NCBI RefSeq assembly: GCF_009696465.1
Contig: NZ_VULX01000006.1
Coordinates: forward strand, 52,405 to 116,404
Direction: 5' to 3'
Source: Inconstantimicrobium porci
Lineage (GTDB): Bacteria > Bacillota > Clostridia > Clostridiales > Clostridiaceae
Length of the DNA stretch: 64,000 nucleotides
Shown: one piece after another, positions 44,967 to 54,999 of the stretch
Layout of the letters: every line of letters begins with the position of its first letter
How positions within the stretch are numbered: position 1 is the stretch's first letter
Program-made: the position numbers and the translations under genes
Notes under the pieces: model-generated
Seen by the model: the letters and a program-made list of their open reading frames with translations, nothing else
What the model was told of the DNA's origin: nothing
Databases searched by the model: none

Positions 44967-46061
44967 TTATTTTAAAATCTTTTCTTTTACCATGTAATAT
45001 CCTTCACTTAATACAAAGGCTATCACGAATGTACATGAAGCTGTGATTATAAATTTAATGAATAAATCTATTTTAACATTCATCAATAGACACTCTATTG
45101 CTACATTTATAGGTGCATGAATTATGAAAATAGGATAAGTACACTTTGCTAATCTTGACGTAATAGTAGATTTGTAATCATATTTGTCCCTATATAATGT
45201 AATCAGCTTTAAAGAAATTCCCATACACATAACTGGCTCCCATATGCAATAAGCAAGTGATTGCCATGATAATGAACCAAAGAACACCTGTATATTATCT
45301 ATTGCCCCTCCAAAATATAAAATAACAGGCATAAGAGGAATACTTATAAGTGCTATAATAAACCACTTATTAACAAGTTTTTTGCTTATTGTATCTAAAA
45401 GATTATTGTTATAAGCTATACATCCACATATAAAAAGTACTATATATTGAGAAAAATAACCAAACTGCATGCCACAGAACTCTTTACCTATGGGAATAAT
45501 TATTCTAACAATAAAAGAGACTACAGCAATTATTATAATCAACTTCATGATAATGATATCAGTGACTTTATTTATTTTAATAGTACTCTTTTTTAATTTT
45601 CTAACTATTATATACCCAATATTAAATAATATAAGTGCTTGCACAAACCATAAAGGCCCTTGTCCAAAGCTATTAAGGTTACACCAGTATTTAAGAAATG
45701 ATATCTTATATCCATTCTGAAAATAGCTAACTAAATACATTATTAAACTATTTATAAAAAAATAAAAAATAAGAAGAGGAATTCCAAGTCGCTTAAGCTT
45801 ATCTAAGAAAAACTTCTTGCATCCTTTTTTATCATAAGATGACGGTGTAAAATACGCTGATATAAAGAAAAATAAACCCATAAAAAAAGATTGGCAAATG
45901 GCAGCAAACATTGTTAGCACTGCACATTCCACTAAATTATTATTCTTTTCATTATAAAACCATGATCCTGATGCACCATAAGCAACAGCTGTATGCAAAC
46001 ATATAACTAAAACACATAATAAAACCTTTATCTTATCTAAATAATAAATTCTCCTCTTCAT
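44967..46061 (-). CDS. Acyltransferase 3 family membrane protein
   Basis: 364-residue, ten-span acyltransferase of the AT3 (OatA/WecH-like) family. It begins Tyr-Tyr-Leu-Asp-Lys-Ile-Lys-Val-Leu-Leu-Cys-Val-Leu-Val-Ile-Cys-Leu-His, with the catalytic-type His in the first span. Arg-Leu-Gly-Ile-Pro-Leu-Leu follows near residue 91, and a conserved Tyr-Pro-Ile-Phe-Ile-Ile-His-Ala near the C-terminus. Such enzymes O-acetylate or O-succinylate wall polymers, exopolysaccharides or antibiotics. There is no SGNH domain. It is intact, unlike its neighbours on both sides. Confidence 0.88.
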   Translation of the reverse strand: MKRRIYYLDKIKVLLCVLVICLHTAVAYGASGSWFYNEKNNNLVECAVLTMFAAICQSFFMGLFFFISAYFTPSSYDKKGCKKFFLDKLKRLGIPLLIFYFFINSLIMYLVSYFQNGYKISFLKYWCNLNSFGQGPLWFVQALILFNIGYIIVRKLKKSTIKINKVTDIIIMKLIIIIAVVSFIVRIIIPIGKEFCGMQFGYFSQYIVLFICGCIAYNNNLLDTISKKLVNKWFIIALISIPLMPVILYFGGAIDNIQVFFGSLSWQSLAYCIWEPVMCMGISLKLITLYRDKYDYKSTITSRLAKCTYPIFIIHAPINVAIECLLMNVKIDLFIKFIITASCTFVIAFVLSEGYYMVKEKILK

Positions 46062-46082
46062 AAAACCTTCCTAGAATATTAA

Positions 46083-47350
46083 TTATAATTTTTTCACAAT
46101 ATTATAACTTACTATACTTACCATAAACCCCAAAATGCTTGTGCACAAAAACATAACAGCCATTCCACTGCCATGTCCACTTCCCACTATAATTTGTAGG
46201 ATTTTACAAAAATCATTCTGGGTTTTCATCATTGGTTCAAATATATAATCTGCCAAATAACCACTTAACAATGTACCAATAGGTATAGTGCAATATTGAA
46301 GAGCATTTCTTACAGTAAAAACTCTTCCCTGTAATTCTGTAGGGACAGTTGTATATAAAATTACATTCTGACCAGCTCCTATAAAAGGCATTGGAATACT
46401 TGCAGCTAAAGCAGCAAAACACCATAACGGACATGTTCTTCCAACTGACATAAAGAAATCACCAAGTAGAAATGATATTGCTGCACAATAATAAATCATT
46501 TTTTACTATCAATGTTTAATTTCTTTATAGACACAAAAAATCCTCCAAGTATACCACCCAAGCCTAGTACTCCATTCACTATGCCTAAAATACTATAATT
46601 ATTTGAACTCCTTGCTAAAATCATAGGTGTCAATATGTTCTCATAAGTCAATGTAGAAATTAAATTTAAAACTGCTATTGAAATTATAAGATATAAAATT
46701 AGTTTATGGTTCTTCAAAAACATAACTCCATGATCAACACCTTTAAATACACCTTCAGTACATTTTGAACTAATTTCTTCAGGAATTTTTATGAAGAAAA
46801 GAAGAAATATAAATGCAAATGTAAATGTTATGAGATCAATAACTATTACTCCTTTTAGCCCTATAAAAGACATTACAAATGATGTAATCACAGGTGTAAA
46901 AACAGTATTCAACGAATTTGAAAATGAATTCATACCACTTGCTCTTGAATAAAAATCATTATCAACAATAATTCCAACAGCAATATCTTCTGCTGGTGAT
47001 TGAAATGAATTCATAAAACCTAATATTAAATTAACAATGTAAATTTGATATATTTCTAGTTTTTCATTTACCACAAGAACTAAGACTACTATTGAACATA
47101 ATGCTGCACCTAAATCACATATAAGCATTATATTTTTCTTATTATGTTTATCTACAAATTGACCTACAAAAATACTTCCAAGTATATACGGCAAATAAGA
47201 AAAAAATGTTATAAAAGAAACTGCTACAACAGAATTTGTTTTAGTATATGCCCAAATAATTAATGCATAAGCAGTCATAGAACTCCCAAGTTCCGAAACA
47301 GATTGGCTAATCCAAAAGAATATAAAATTTTTATATTTATAATTTTTCAT
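46083..47350 (-). pseudogene. MFS efflux transporter split by a 1-base frameshift
   Basis: The 5' part (47350-46496) encodes ~284 residues of a major facilitator of the macrolide-efflux (MefA-like) type: Trp-Ile-Ser-Gln-Ser-Val-Ser-Glu-Leu-Gly-Ser-Ser-Met and Gly-Gln-Phe-Val-Asp-Lys-His-Asn-Lys-Lys. It stops at a TGA within an A6 run. The 3' part (46499-46083) continues the protein for 138 residues in the next frame, with no ribosome site of its own. One more A in the run would restore a ~421-residue protein. This is a recent mutation, a sequencing indel or a slippage site. Confidence 0.88.
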
Positions 47351-47402
47351 TGATTTCTCCCCTTTAAGTAATTTTACAATTTCTTAAACTGCAGAATTCA
47401 AT

Positions 47403-47450
47403 GATGGCGAAAAATTATAATCTTAACTCTGTACAGTTTTCGCCATATTC
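47403..47450 (-). promoter_or_regulatory. Hairpin in the leader of the MFS exporter gene
   Basis: ATGGCGAAAA and TTTTCGCCAT pair around a ~26-base loop, ~55 bases before the exporter start. One arm and the loop overlap the end of a small upstream frame (47415-47504). Confidence 0.5.
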
Positions 47451-47504
47451 ATTAAATACTGCACAGAGTAAATCATCTTCTTTAATAACTAAAAAACAAG
47501 ACAT
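47415..47504 (-). CDS. Possible leader peptide, 29 aa
   Basis: An ATG at 47504, with AAAGG 10 bases upstream, starts 29 codons (Met-Ser-Cys-Phe-Leu-Val-Ile...Arg-Leu) that end inside the hairpin before the MFS exporter gene. The arrangement resembles translational attenuators of drug-efflux genes. No homology was recognised. Confidence 0.35.
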   Translation of the reverse strand: MSCFLVIKEDDLLCAVFNEYGENCTELRL

Positions 47505-47563
47505 TGTTATAATACCTTTCTATAAAATATACATAAATAAAGTATTTAAAACTTAAATTATTT

Positions 47564-49276
47564 TTATAATTTAAATACTGATATACTCTTATCTAATTCA
47601 TCAGCTAATTCTTTCAACTTATCTGATGCTGCGCTTACATTTTCAATTGTATTAGATAATTCATTCATAGATGCAGATGTTTCTTCTGTAGATGCAGCAT
47701 TTTCTTCTGCTATTGCAGATAAATTATTAAGTATATCAATCATTTCTTCCTTTATCTTATCTAAGCCTTCAGTCTGAATACTTATCTTATTTATTTCATC
47801 AACAGATTTTGTTACACCATCACTTAATACATTAAATTTGTCTTTAGTATTATTGATTACGTTTTTCTGATTATTAACAGCATTCTCAACATCTTTCATT
47901 ATTTTAACAGTTGTTTCAGATTCCTTGATCAATTCAGATATTGATTTTTCTATAACTTTTGCAGATTTATTTGATTCTTCAGCAAGACTTTGAATTTCTT
48001 CTGCCACAACTGCAAATCCTTTTCCAGCTTCACCTGCTCTTGCAGCCTCAATACTAGCATTAAGTGATAAAAGATTAGTTTGCTCTGCAATATCTGTAAT
48101 AAGTGCAATAGCTTCTCTTATCTTCTTTGCAGACTCATTTGTTATATCTGTTTGTTCTGCAATTCTTTTTACAGAAGCAATAGTAATATTATTGTATTCT
48201 GTAGACTCCTCAACAATTCTTCCAGCTTCACTTTCTGCACTGCTCATACTATCAGTATTTTCTTGCATACTCTTAATACTACTATATATAACTTTTATTA
48301 ATTCACCCATATCTATTGATTGTTTTGAAGCATTTTGCGTATTTTCTGCTTGTGACACTGCACTACCAGATATTTCATTCATAGCTGCATCAACAGATTT
48401 TGTACTTTCAAAGCAATCCTTAGACATCACCTGAAGGTCAGTTGAATTGCTTGTTAAAAGTTCAACTGCATTAGCAGTTTTTCCAATTAAATTTCTTAAA
48501 TTATCTTTTAATACCTGAGATGTTTTAGCTATAAGGCCTATTTCATCTTGTCTTGCTAAATATTTATTATCTATTGTATTAGTTAGGTCACCATTTGACA
48601 TATCTAATAGATGATTTGATACTACTTCCAATGCATCTGAAATCTTTGTAGTTTTTTTAAATACTAAGAAACCTGCAATAAGTGTCACAATTAATCCGAT
48701 ACATATAATTATAATATTATTTTTCGTAACGACTCTTTCAACATCTGCAGAAGGTTTACCTGCAAACACCATACCTATAGTATTTCCTGATTTATCTTTA
48801 AGTGGTGAATAATAACCAAAATAGTTTCTTCCCTCTACATTTACCTTTTGATCAAAATATGATTCACCAGACTTCAATACTTTTTCAATTACTTTATCAT
48901 CTGCTTTTGTTCCAAGAACTCTTTTACCTTTATTATCCAAAACGGACGATGTAATTCTAATATCATCTGAAAATATAGATATATCTGTATTAGTAAGCTT
49001 TTTAATTCCATCAACTAAATTATTGTCTTGTCCAAGTATAAACTCACCTTTCATTAAATTACCTGATGAATCTTTCGTAATATCTCCCTCAGAACCTTTT
49101 TCTAAAACGTTAATAGTGGTAACTACTGTACATTTAAGGCCATCTTCTACTTCATCTACCATATTTAACTTTAAAGTAATACCAGCAACCAATGATACTA
49201 TAGTCACCAATACAATTCTAGGGATAATTGACATAAATAATAAATCTCTCTTAATACTTCGCTTAGCTTTTTTCAT
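47564..49276 (-). CDS. Methyl-accepting chemotaxis protein
   Basis: 570-residue chemoreceptor. Two membrane spans (about 15-35 and 187-207) flank a periplasm-facing single-Cache-type sensor domain (~36-186). A HAMP domain (~208-262) follows. The cytoplasmic signalling hairpin has the conserved tip [21 protein letters not shown]. Ligand unknown. It lies alone, with a TGGAGAT site. It would work with CheW/CheV (40.8 kb) and CheA encoded elsewhere. Confidence 0.95.
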   Translation of the reverse strand: MKKAKRSIKRDLLFMSIIPRIVLVTIVSLVAGITLKLNMVDEVEDGLKCTVVTTINVLEKGSEGDITKDSSGNLMKGEFILGQDNNLVDGIKKLTNTDISIFSDDIRITSSVLDNKGKRVLGTKADDKVIEKVLKSGESYFDQKVNVEGRNYFGYYSPLKDKSGNTIGMVFAGKPSADVERVVTKNNIIIICIGLIVTLIAGFLVFKKTTKISDALEVVSNHLLDMSNGDLTNTIDNKYLARQDEIGLIAKTSQVLKDNLRNLIGKTANAVELLTSNSTDLQVMSKDCFESTKSVDAAMNEISGSAVSQAENTQNASKQSIDMGELIKVIYSSIKSMQENTDSMSSAESEAGRIVEESTEYNNITIASVKRIAEQTDITNESAKKIREAIALITDIAEQTNLLSLNASIEAARAGEAGKGFAVVAEEIQSLAEESNKSAKVIEKSISELIKESETTVKIMKDVENAVNNQKNVINNTKDKFNVLSDGVTKSVDEINKISIQTEGLDKIKEEMIDILNNLSAIAEENAASTEETSASMNELSNTIENVSAASDKLKELADELDKSISVFKL

Positions 49277-49463
49277 AACAACATCTCCATAAAATTTAAT
49301 AATATATTTATACTTATCGGTAAAATTTATTATTTCTTAAGAAAATTTTATATATTTATCCATAATTTATCATTTGATTCGGTAATAAATTACACTATAA
49401 ATAAAGTTTTTTATTGATTCTGATAAAATTATTACAGAAACTTCATTCTTTTTAAATATATAC

Positions 49464-49510
49464 AAAAAGAGTTGTAATTCATAATATTTATACGAATCAC
49501 AACCCTTTTT
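49464..49510 (-). terminator. Intrinsic terminator after the AICAR transformylase gene
   Basis: GTTGTGATTCGTATAA-type arms pair over ~16 bases, with T5 on the minus strand. Confidence 0.8.
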
Positions 49511-49526
49511 CGGACTATTTCATATA

Positions 49527-50702
49527 TTAATGATGGAATAATCTTATCCCAGTAAACGCCATTGCTATATCATATTTATCACAAGTTTCAATAACATTAT
49601 CATCTCTAATTGATCCACCAGCTTGAGCAATAAATTTAACTCCACTTTTATGTGCACGTTCAATATTATCTCCAAATGGGAAGAATGCATCAGAACCAAG
49701 TGCTACATTGTCTAAGCCTTTTAACCATTCAATCTTTTCTTCCTTAGTAAATACTTCAGGTTTTTCTGTGAAGTAATATTCCCATGCTCCATCTTTTAAA
49801 ACATCATCATGTTCTTCTGAAATATAAACATCAATTGCATTATCTCTGTCTGGTCTTCTTATATCCTTCTTAAATGGAAGATTTAATACCTTTGGATTCT
49901 GTCTTAAGTACCAGATGTCAGCCTTGTTTCCTGCAAGTCTTGTGCAGTGGATTCTTGACTGCTGTCCAGCACCAATACCTATTGCCTGTCCATCTTTAGC
50001 ATAGCATACTGAATTAGACTGAGTATACTTTAAAGTAATCATAGATATGATAAGATCTCTTTTAGCTTCTTTAGTAAGATTTTTATTCTGTGTAGGTATA
50101 TTTTCAAATATAGAGTCATCAAACTTAACTTCATTTCTAAGCTGCTCAAAAGTTATGCCGAAAACCTGTTTTCTTTCTATAGGATTTGGTTTGTATTCTG
50201 GATCTATCTTGATTATATTGTATGTGCCTCTTCTCTTGCTTTTTAAGATATCAAGTGCTTTATCAGTGTATCCTGGAGCAATTACTCCATCTGATACTTC
50301 TCTCTTGATAAGAAGCGCTGTTTCTTCGTCACATACATCAGAAAGAGCTATAAAATCGCCATAAGAAGAAAGTCTGTCTGCTCCTCTTGCTCTTGAGTAA
50401 GCAGTAGCAAGTGGTGAAAGTTTTAAATCATCTACAAAATAAATCTTCTTTAATGTTTCACTCATTGGTACTGCAACTGCAGCTCCAGCAGGACTTACGT
50501 GCTTAAATGATGCAGCTGAAGGAAGGCCAGTTGCTTCTTTAAGTTCCTTAACAAGCTGCCATGAGTTTAATGCATCAAGGAAATTGATATATCCAGGTCT
50601 TCCGTTAAGTATTTCAAGTGGAAGATCACTGTCTGTCATGAAAATTCTCGCAGGATTCTGATTTGGATTACATCCATACTTTAAAATAACTTCTTTTGCC
50701 AT
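49527..50702 (-). CDS. AICAR formyltransferase (PurH-like, single-domain)
   Basis: 391-residue phosphoribosylaminoimidazolecarboxamide formyltransferase. It uses 10-formyl-THF to formylate AICAR (ZMP) late in purine synthesis. It matches the transformylase part of PurH (Tyr-Gly-Cys-Asn-Pro-Asn-Gln-Asn-Pro-Ala, Ser-Phe-Lys-His-Val-Ser-Pro-Ala-Gly-Ala-Ala-Val, Gly-Gly-Ser-Ile-Arg-Asp) but lacks the N-terminal IMP cyclohydrolase domain. The cyclisation step must therefore be done elsewhere. A ZTP riboswitch lies upstream, so build-up of its substrate ZMP should induce it. The ribosome site is AAAGGGGAG. Confidence 0.9.
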   Translation of the reverse strand: MAKEVILKYGCNPNQNPARIFMTDSDLPLEILNGRPGYINFLDALNSWQLVKELKEATGLPSAASFKHVSPAGAAVAVPMSETLKKIYFVDDLKLSPLATAYSRARGADRLSSYGDFIALSDVCDEETALLIKREVSDGVIAPGYTDKALDILKSKRRGTYNIIKIDPEYKPNPIERKQVFGITFEQLRNEVKFDDSIFENIPTQNKNLTKEAKRDLIISMITLKYTQSNSVCYAKDGQAIGIGAGQQSRIHCTRLAGNKADIWYLRQNPKVLNLPFKKDIRRPDRDNAIDVYISEEHDDVLKDGAWEYYFTEKPEVFTKEEKIEWLKGLDNVALGSDAFFPFGDNIERAHKSGVKFIAQAGGSIRDDNVIETCDKYDIAMAFTGIRLFHH

Positions 50703-50732
50703 AATAATAACTCCCCTTTAATTCGATTTAAT

Positions 50733-50780
50733 AAAAAAAGCCGACTTTAATCCAGGCTTTTCTGCCCAGACGGTCGGCTT
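50733..50780 (-). terminator. Conditional terminator of the ZTP riboswitch
   Basis: AAGCCGAC (50780-50773) and GTCGGCTT (50745-50738) pair on the minus strand and are followed by T7. The 5' arm overlaps the 3' end of the aptamer, as expected for a transcriptional on-switch. Confidence 0.88.
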
Positions 50781-50833
50781 GCTTTACGATCATACTCCAT
50801 GTGGTAACTCCACTTCCGTCAGTCATATGACCA
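50763..50833 (-). promoter_or_regulatory. ZTP (ZMP) riboswitch, pfl motif
   Basis: On the minus strand the conserved pfl blocks appear in order: GACTGACGGAAGTGGA, TTACCACATGGAGTATGAT, and a pseudoknot partner GCCGACCGTCTGGGCA. This class binds ZTP/ZMP and induces purine and one-carbon genes when 10-formyl-THF is short. It sits between the promoter region and the AICAR formyltransferase gene. Confidence 0.95.
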
Positions 50834-50948
50834 TCATTAATTACATTTTATAGCATACATAGTCTTGTGTCAAGAACATTTATCTACATATAACTTTTAT
50901 TGTTCGTATTTATATACAAATATGCCATTCATTCTTATTGTATCACTT

Positions 50949-51119
50949 TTATATTTCGTAATATTTATTATGATGATATTCAATATACTTAATTAGGTCA
51001 CTATATTCCATACTTACAGTCATCGTATTAACATTAGGATGAGCCAGTAAAGTCTTATTCTTAAGGTCTTTATCTATAATAAATGTTACAGAGTGATAAT
51101 CTTTTTTAAATTCCTTCTT
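50949..51119 (-). pseudogene. C-terminal remnant of a YbaK/ProX-type deacylase
   Basis: About 50 codons match the end of prolyl-tRNA deacylase-like proteins (Ala-His-Pro-Asn-Val-Asn-Thr-Met-Thr-Val-Ser, then Leu-Ile-Lys-Tyr-Ile-Glu). The family needs ~150 residues and its N-terminal two thirds are missing. The frame runs back into the terminator of the gal operon, so it is not a real start. Confidence 0.6.
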
Positions 51120-51121
51120 AG

Positions 51122-51149
51122 AAAAAGGAATCCAGCCTCTGCTGGATTT
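51122..51149 (-). terminator. Terminator of the galKTR operon
   Basis: AATCCAGC and GCTGGATT with an AGAG loop, followed by CCTTTTT on the minus strand. Confidence 0.85.
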
Positions 51150-51206
51150 CATACTCAATTTATTATAAATATATCTAATATTTATATCCTGTAACCTATG
51201 ACCTGT

Positions 51207-52211
51207 CTATGCTGTTTCTCTAATAACCATCTTATTATCAAGTAGTACTTTTTTGCTGTACTGATTATCACAGTTTATCTTCTCAACAAGAAGCATTGCT
51301 GCATTGATTCCAAGAAGGTCCATGTTCTGATCCATAGTTGTAAGCTTAGGACTTACAAAACGACTTAAATCTATATTATCAAAGCCTATTATTGAAACAT
51401 CATCCTTAATTTTTATGTTAAGGCTATTGCAGGCATTAAGCACACCGCATGCCATAAGATCATTACAGCAGAATACTGCATCTACTTTTCTTATAGCAAG
51501 TACCTCTTTTAGTATTTTTTCAGTATTATCTACTGTTTCTGTTCCATTTCCTGAACCAATATTAATTATATTGTCTTCATTAAAAGAGTCTATGGAATTC
51601 ATCTTATCAATATATACTTTTTCCTTAATATCATAAGAGTAACTTCCATCGCCTCTTACAAATAGAATATTCTTTCTTCCCTTATCAATAAGGTAGTCAA
51701 TTGCTGCAGATGCACCTTCAGCTTCATCATTAGAAACTGAAGACACATTCTTAACATTGCTATATCCATTTATAAATACAATTGGCATAAAGCCTGATAT
51801 ATTATCATAAAACTTATCTTCAATGTTCTCAGTGCTTGGATCGACAACTATTATTCCTGCTACATTTCTTGACAGGAAGTTATTAATACAACGTTTTTCT
51901 TCAGAGCTATTATCACAAGTACATGAAAGAATAAATGAATAATCATATTCCTTTAGCTGTTTCTCTATACCATTAACTACTTCAGGAAAGAACATATTAT
52001 TTATACTAGGCACTATAACACCAATAATAGTAGACTGCTTCATAGTCAGTTCTCGTGCCTGCATATTAGGAATAAATTTTAGTTTTTCAATAGCCTGAAG
52101 GACTTTTTTCCTCGTTTCTTCCTTTACAGGATAATTTCCGTTCATGACTCTCGATACTGTTGCTGATGATACACCTGCTTCTTTAGCAACATCTACAATT
52201 GTTAGTGTCAT
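51207..52211 (-). CDS. galR: LacI-family repressor of the galactose operon
   Basis: ~334 aa. The N-terminal LacI-type helix-turn-helix (Ile-Val-Asp-Val-Ala-Lys-Glu-Ala-Gly-Val-Ser-Ser-Ala-Thr-Val-Ser-Arg-Val) is followed by a periplasmic-binding-fold effector domain. Its position as last gene after galT, and the LacI-type operators before galK, suggest autoregulation of galKTR with galactose as inducer. The effector is inferred. A GTG at 52220 lies inside the GGGTGAG ribosome site, so the ATG at 52211 is preferred. It starts 12 bases after the galT stop. Confidence 0.88.
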   Translation of the reverse strand: MTLTIVDVAKEAGVSSATVSRVMNGNYPVKEETRKKVLQAIEKLKFIPNMQARELTMKQSTIIGVIVPSINNMFFPEVVNGIEKQLKEYDYSFILSCTCDNSSEEKRCINNFLSRNVAGIIVVDPSTENIEDKFYDNISGFMPIVFINGYSNVKNVSSVSNDEAEGASAAIDYLIDKGRKNILFVRGDGSYSYDIKEKVYIDKMNSIDSFNEDNIINIGSGNGTETVDNTEKILKEVLAIRKVDAVFCCNDLMACGVLNACNSLNIKIKDDVSIIGFDNIDLSRFVSPKLTTMDQNMDLLGINAAMLLVEKINCDNQYSKKVLLDNKMVIRETA

Positions 52212-52223
52212 ATTACTCACCCT

Positions 52224-53717
52224 TTATAGTGCTTCAACAAATCTGTCAAATGCAGCCATACCCTTTTCATTTCTCTTATACACACCTGCGTGGCTTAATA
52301 CTGTGCTGAATACTAGGCCAACTTCTTCCTTAAGTATATCTTCAGCATTGCTTTCATTGATGTCGTTGTATTTTTCCACAATCATCTTGTACCAGTCAGC
52401 GTGGCTTGAAACTCTTTTATCAGAAGATATATCTTTAACGCCATCAACTAAATCTTCTTTCAAGATATCAAGTTCATTCTTTAATCTTGCAGGAAGAACA
52501 GCAAGTCCCATAACTTCTATAAGGCCAATATTTTCCTTCTTAATGTGGTGAACTTCACTATGTGGATGGAATATTCCAAGCGGATGTTCTTCACTTGTTC
52601 TATTGTTTCTTAAAACAAGGTCAAGTTCGTACTTTTCCTCTCTCTTTCTGGCAATCGGAGTAATTGTATTATGCATCTCATCGCCAGTGTGGCTTAAAAT
52701 CTCCACTGATTCATCACTGTAGTTTCTCCACAATGTTAATATGTGGTCTGCTAAATCTACAACTTCGTCTTTATTTTCACCATTTAATCTTAATACAGAC
52801 ATTGGCCATTTAACTCTGCCCACAGATACATTTTCAAAGCCTTTAATCTTATATGTCTTTTCAACTTCAGCTTTTTCCATGGCAAAAGTATAATGCCCAC
52901 CTTGATAATGATCATGTGATAATATTGAGCCACCTACTATTGGAAGGTCAGCATTTGATCCTACAAAATAATGAGGAAGAACATCAACAAATGATAATAG
53001 ATTTATGAAAGCTCTTCTGTTTATCTTCATAGGAACATGATTTGCATTGAAAATAATACAGTGTTCATTATAGTATCCGTATGGAGAATACTGCATGAAG
53101 TAGTTTTCGCCATTAAGCTTTAACGGAATAATTCTATGAGTCTGTCTTGCAGGATGATTCATGCTTCCAAAGAAGCCTTCGTTTTCCTTGCAAAGAAGGC
53201 ACTTAGGATATGAAGTTGACTTTACAAGTTTAGCCTTTGCTATATCTCTAGGATCCTTTTCAGGCTTAGAAAGGTTGATTGTGATATCAAGGTCTCCATA
53301 TTCAGTTACAGTCTTCCAGACAATATTCTTATCTATTCTTGTTTTTCTAATATAATTAGAAGCTATGCTCAAATCATAATAGTATTTTGTTGCACTTTCA
53401 GGAGAATCACTATAAAATTTCATGAACTTCGCAATTACTTCTGAAGGTCTTGGCATAAGACAGTTCATAACGTAAGTATCGAAAAGATCCCTTTCTACCA
53501 CAGTATTTTCAATAAGCTTCTTCTCTACTGCATAATCAAGAATTTCTTCTAAGATTGGTGTTGCAGTTTCAAGTCTTTCATTTACTTCAACCGTATCAAA
53601 TTCATCAACTTTTAAAAGTCCAAGAAGCATATTTGTGCTGTATATCACATCTTCATTACTGATAAGTCTTTTCTGAAGTCCAAAATTTATAAGTCTGTTT
53701 ATTTCATAGTTAATCAT
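52224..53717 (-). CDS. galT: Galactose-1-phosphate uridylyltransferase, type 2
   Basis: 497-residue GalT of the Firmicute type (GalT2 family, ~500 aa, compared with ~350 in E. coli). It exchanges UMP between UDP-glucose and galactose-1-phosphate in the Leloir pathway. Motifs visible are Gly-Gly-Ser-Ile-Leu-Ser-His-Asp-His-Tyr-Gln-Gly-Gly-His and Gly-Ile-Phe-His-Pro-His-Ser-Glu-Val-His-His. GGAGAG lies before the ATG. galE, which would complete the pathway, is not in this window. Confidence 0.95.
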   Translation of the reverse strand: MINYEINRLINFGLQKRLISNEDVIYSTNMLLGLLKVDEFDTVEVNERLETATPILEEILDYAVEKKLIENTVVERDLFDTYVMNCLMPRPSEVIAKFMKFYSDSPESATKYYYDLSIASNYIRKTRIDKNIVWKTVTEYGDLDITINLSKPEKDPRDIAKAKLVKSTSYPKCLLCKENEGFFGSMNHPARQTHRIIPLKLNGENYFMQYSPYGYYNEHCIIFNANHVPMKINRRAFINLLSFVDVLPHYFVGSNADLPIVGGSILSHDHYQGGHYTFAMEKAEVEKTYKIKGFENVSVGRVKWPMSVLRLNGENKDEVVDLADHILTLWRNYSDESVEILSHTGDEMHNTITPIARKREEKYELDLVLRNNRTSEEHPLGIFHPHSEVHHIKKENIGLIEVMGLAVLPARLKNELDILKEDLVDGVKDISSDKRVSSHADWYKMIVEKYNDINESNAEDILKEEVGLVFSTVLSHAGVYKRNEKGMAAFDRFVEAL

Positions 53718-53734
53718 AATTATCTCTCCTTAGT

Positions 53735-54904
53735 TTATTGAAGCTTTCTTGCTCCATCTGAAATTGTTACTACATAAAAGCTTGGCTCATATCCTATCTT
53801 TTCTTTGTATGCAGGTGTAACATTCTTGATTATTTCATCTACTGATTCATCCTTAACAATAGATACTGTACATCCACCAAAGCCTGCTCCTGTCATACGT
53901 GAACCAATTACTCCGTCATTCTTTAATATAAGTTCAACTAAAGTATCAAGCTCAATACCTGTAACTTCGTAGTCATCTCTTAATGAATTGTGGGAATCAA
54001 CCATAAGTTTTCCGAATAACTCAAGATTATCTCTTTTAAGCGCCTTAACTGCCTTTATAGTTCTCTGGTTTTCATAAACTGCATGTTTTGCTCTCTTTCT
54101 GTTAACTGGGTCAGTTATAACATCTTTAACTTCTTCGAATTCTTCTTCTGTAAGCTCTCCAAGAGCATTTATGTTCTTAATTTTTTGTATTTCATGAAGA
54201 GCAGTTTCACATTGGCTTCTTCTTTCGTTGTACTTAGAATCAGCAAGTCCTCTCTTCTTGTTAGTGTTTCCTATAAGGATTTTATAACCCTTTAAGTCAA
54301 TTTCACTATATTCATATTTTAAAGTGTTGCAGTCAAGTAAGATTGCATTGTTATACTTGCCCATTCCAACAGCAAACTGGTCCATGATTCCACAGTTAAC
54401 TCCGATAAAATTATTTTCAGCCTCCTGGCTCATCTTAACGATGTCAATCATGTCAACATTAAATCCAAATAAATCATTGATTATTGTTCCAGTAAGTACT
54501 TCAAGTGAAGCTGATGATGAAAGTCCAGAACCATTTGGTATGTTTCCAAAGAATAGAACATTAAAACCATTTTTCATCTTATAACCATTATCTTCAAAAA
54601 TCTTCATGACTCCCTTTGGATAATTAGCCCAGTCATCTTTCTTGTCATTAACCATATTATCTAAACTAAATTCTATAATTCCTAAATCTTTAAAATTCAT
54701 AGAGTAAGCACAAACTTTTCTATCATTTCTTTCTGTAACAAGTGCATATGTTCCTATAGATAAAGCACATGGAAATACATGTCCACCATTGTAATCTGTA
54801 TGTTCTCCAATTAAATTAACTCTACCTGGTGAAAAATAAACATGTTCAAAATCCTCATTAAATATTTTTATAAAATTTTCTTTTAATAACTGTATCTCAT
54901 CCAT
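53735..54904 (-). CDS. galK: Galactokinase
   Basis: ~389-residue GHMP kinase that phosphorylates galactose at C1. It has the galactokinase signature [16 protein letters not shown], the ATP-binding [11 protein letters not shown], and Gly-Ala-Gly-Phe-Gly-Gly-Cys near the C-terminus. The GGGGGG site lies 8 bases before the ATG at 54904. The frame upstream to 54925 includes that site. It is the first gene of the gal operon, 17 bases before galT. Confidence 0.96.
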   Translation of the reverse strand: MDEIQLLKENFIKIFNEDFEHVYFSPGRVNLIGEHTDYNGGHVFPCALSIGTYALVTERNDRKVCAYSMNFKDLGIIEFSLDNMVNDKKDDWANYPKGVMKIFEDNGYKMKNGFNVLFFGNIPNGSGLSSSASLEVLTGTIINDLFGFNVDMIDIVKMSQEAENNFIGVNCGIMDQFAVGMGKYNNAILLDCNTLKYEYSEIDLKGYKILIGNTNKKRGLADSKYNERRSQCETALHEIQKIKNINALGELTEEEFEEVKDVITDPVNRKRAKHAVYENQRTIKAVKALKRDNLELFGKLMVDSHNSLRDDYEVTGIELDTLVELILKNDGVIGSRMTGAGFGGCTVSIVKDESVDEIIKNVTPAYKEKIGYEPSFYVVTISDGARKLQ

Positions 54905-54943
54905 TTCATTATCCCCCCATAACATTTTAGTACTATAATTTTA

Positions 54944-54959
54944 TAGTAAACGCTTTCTA
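54944..54959 (-). promoter_or_regulatory. GalR-type operator O1
   Basis: TAGTAAACGCTTTCTA, 40 bases before galK. It differs from the reverse complement of O2 at two of 16 positions. It is also similar to CcpA cre boxes, so catabolite control is possible. Confidence 0.7.
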
Positions 54960-54999
54960 TTTAATTGTAAAGGCTTCTATATTTATTTTTGAGAAAATT

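Noticed and set aside
50047..50364. Plus-strand ORF within the AICAR transformylase gene
   Set aside because: It is an antisense shadow of a conserved enzyme, with no ribosome site.
52144..52551. Plus-strand 135-aa ORF across galR/galT
   Set aside because: It is antisense to two well-identified genes and its Ser/Thr-rich composition is typical of a shadow frame.
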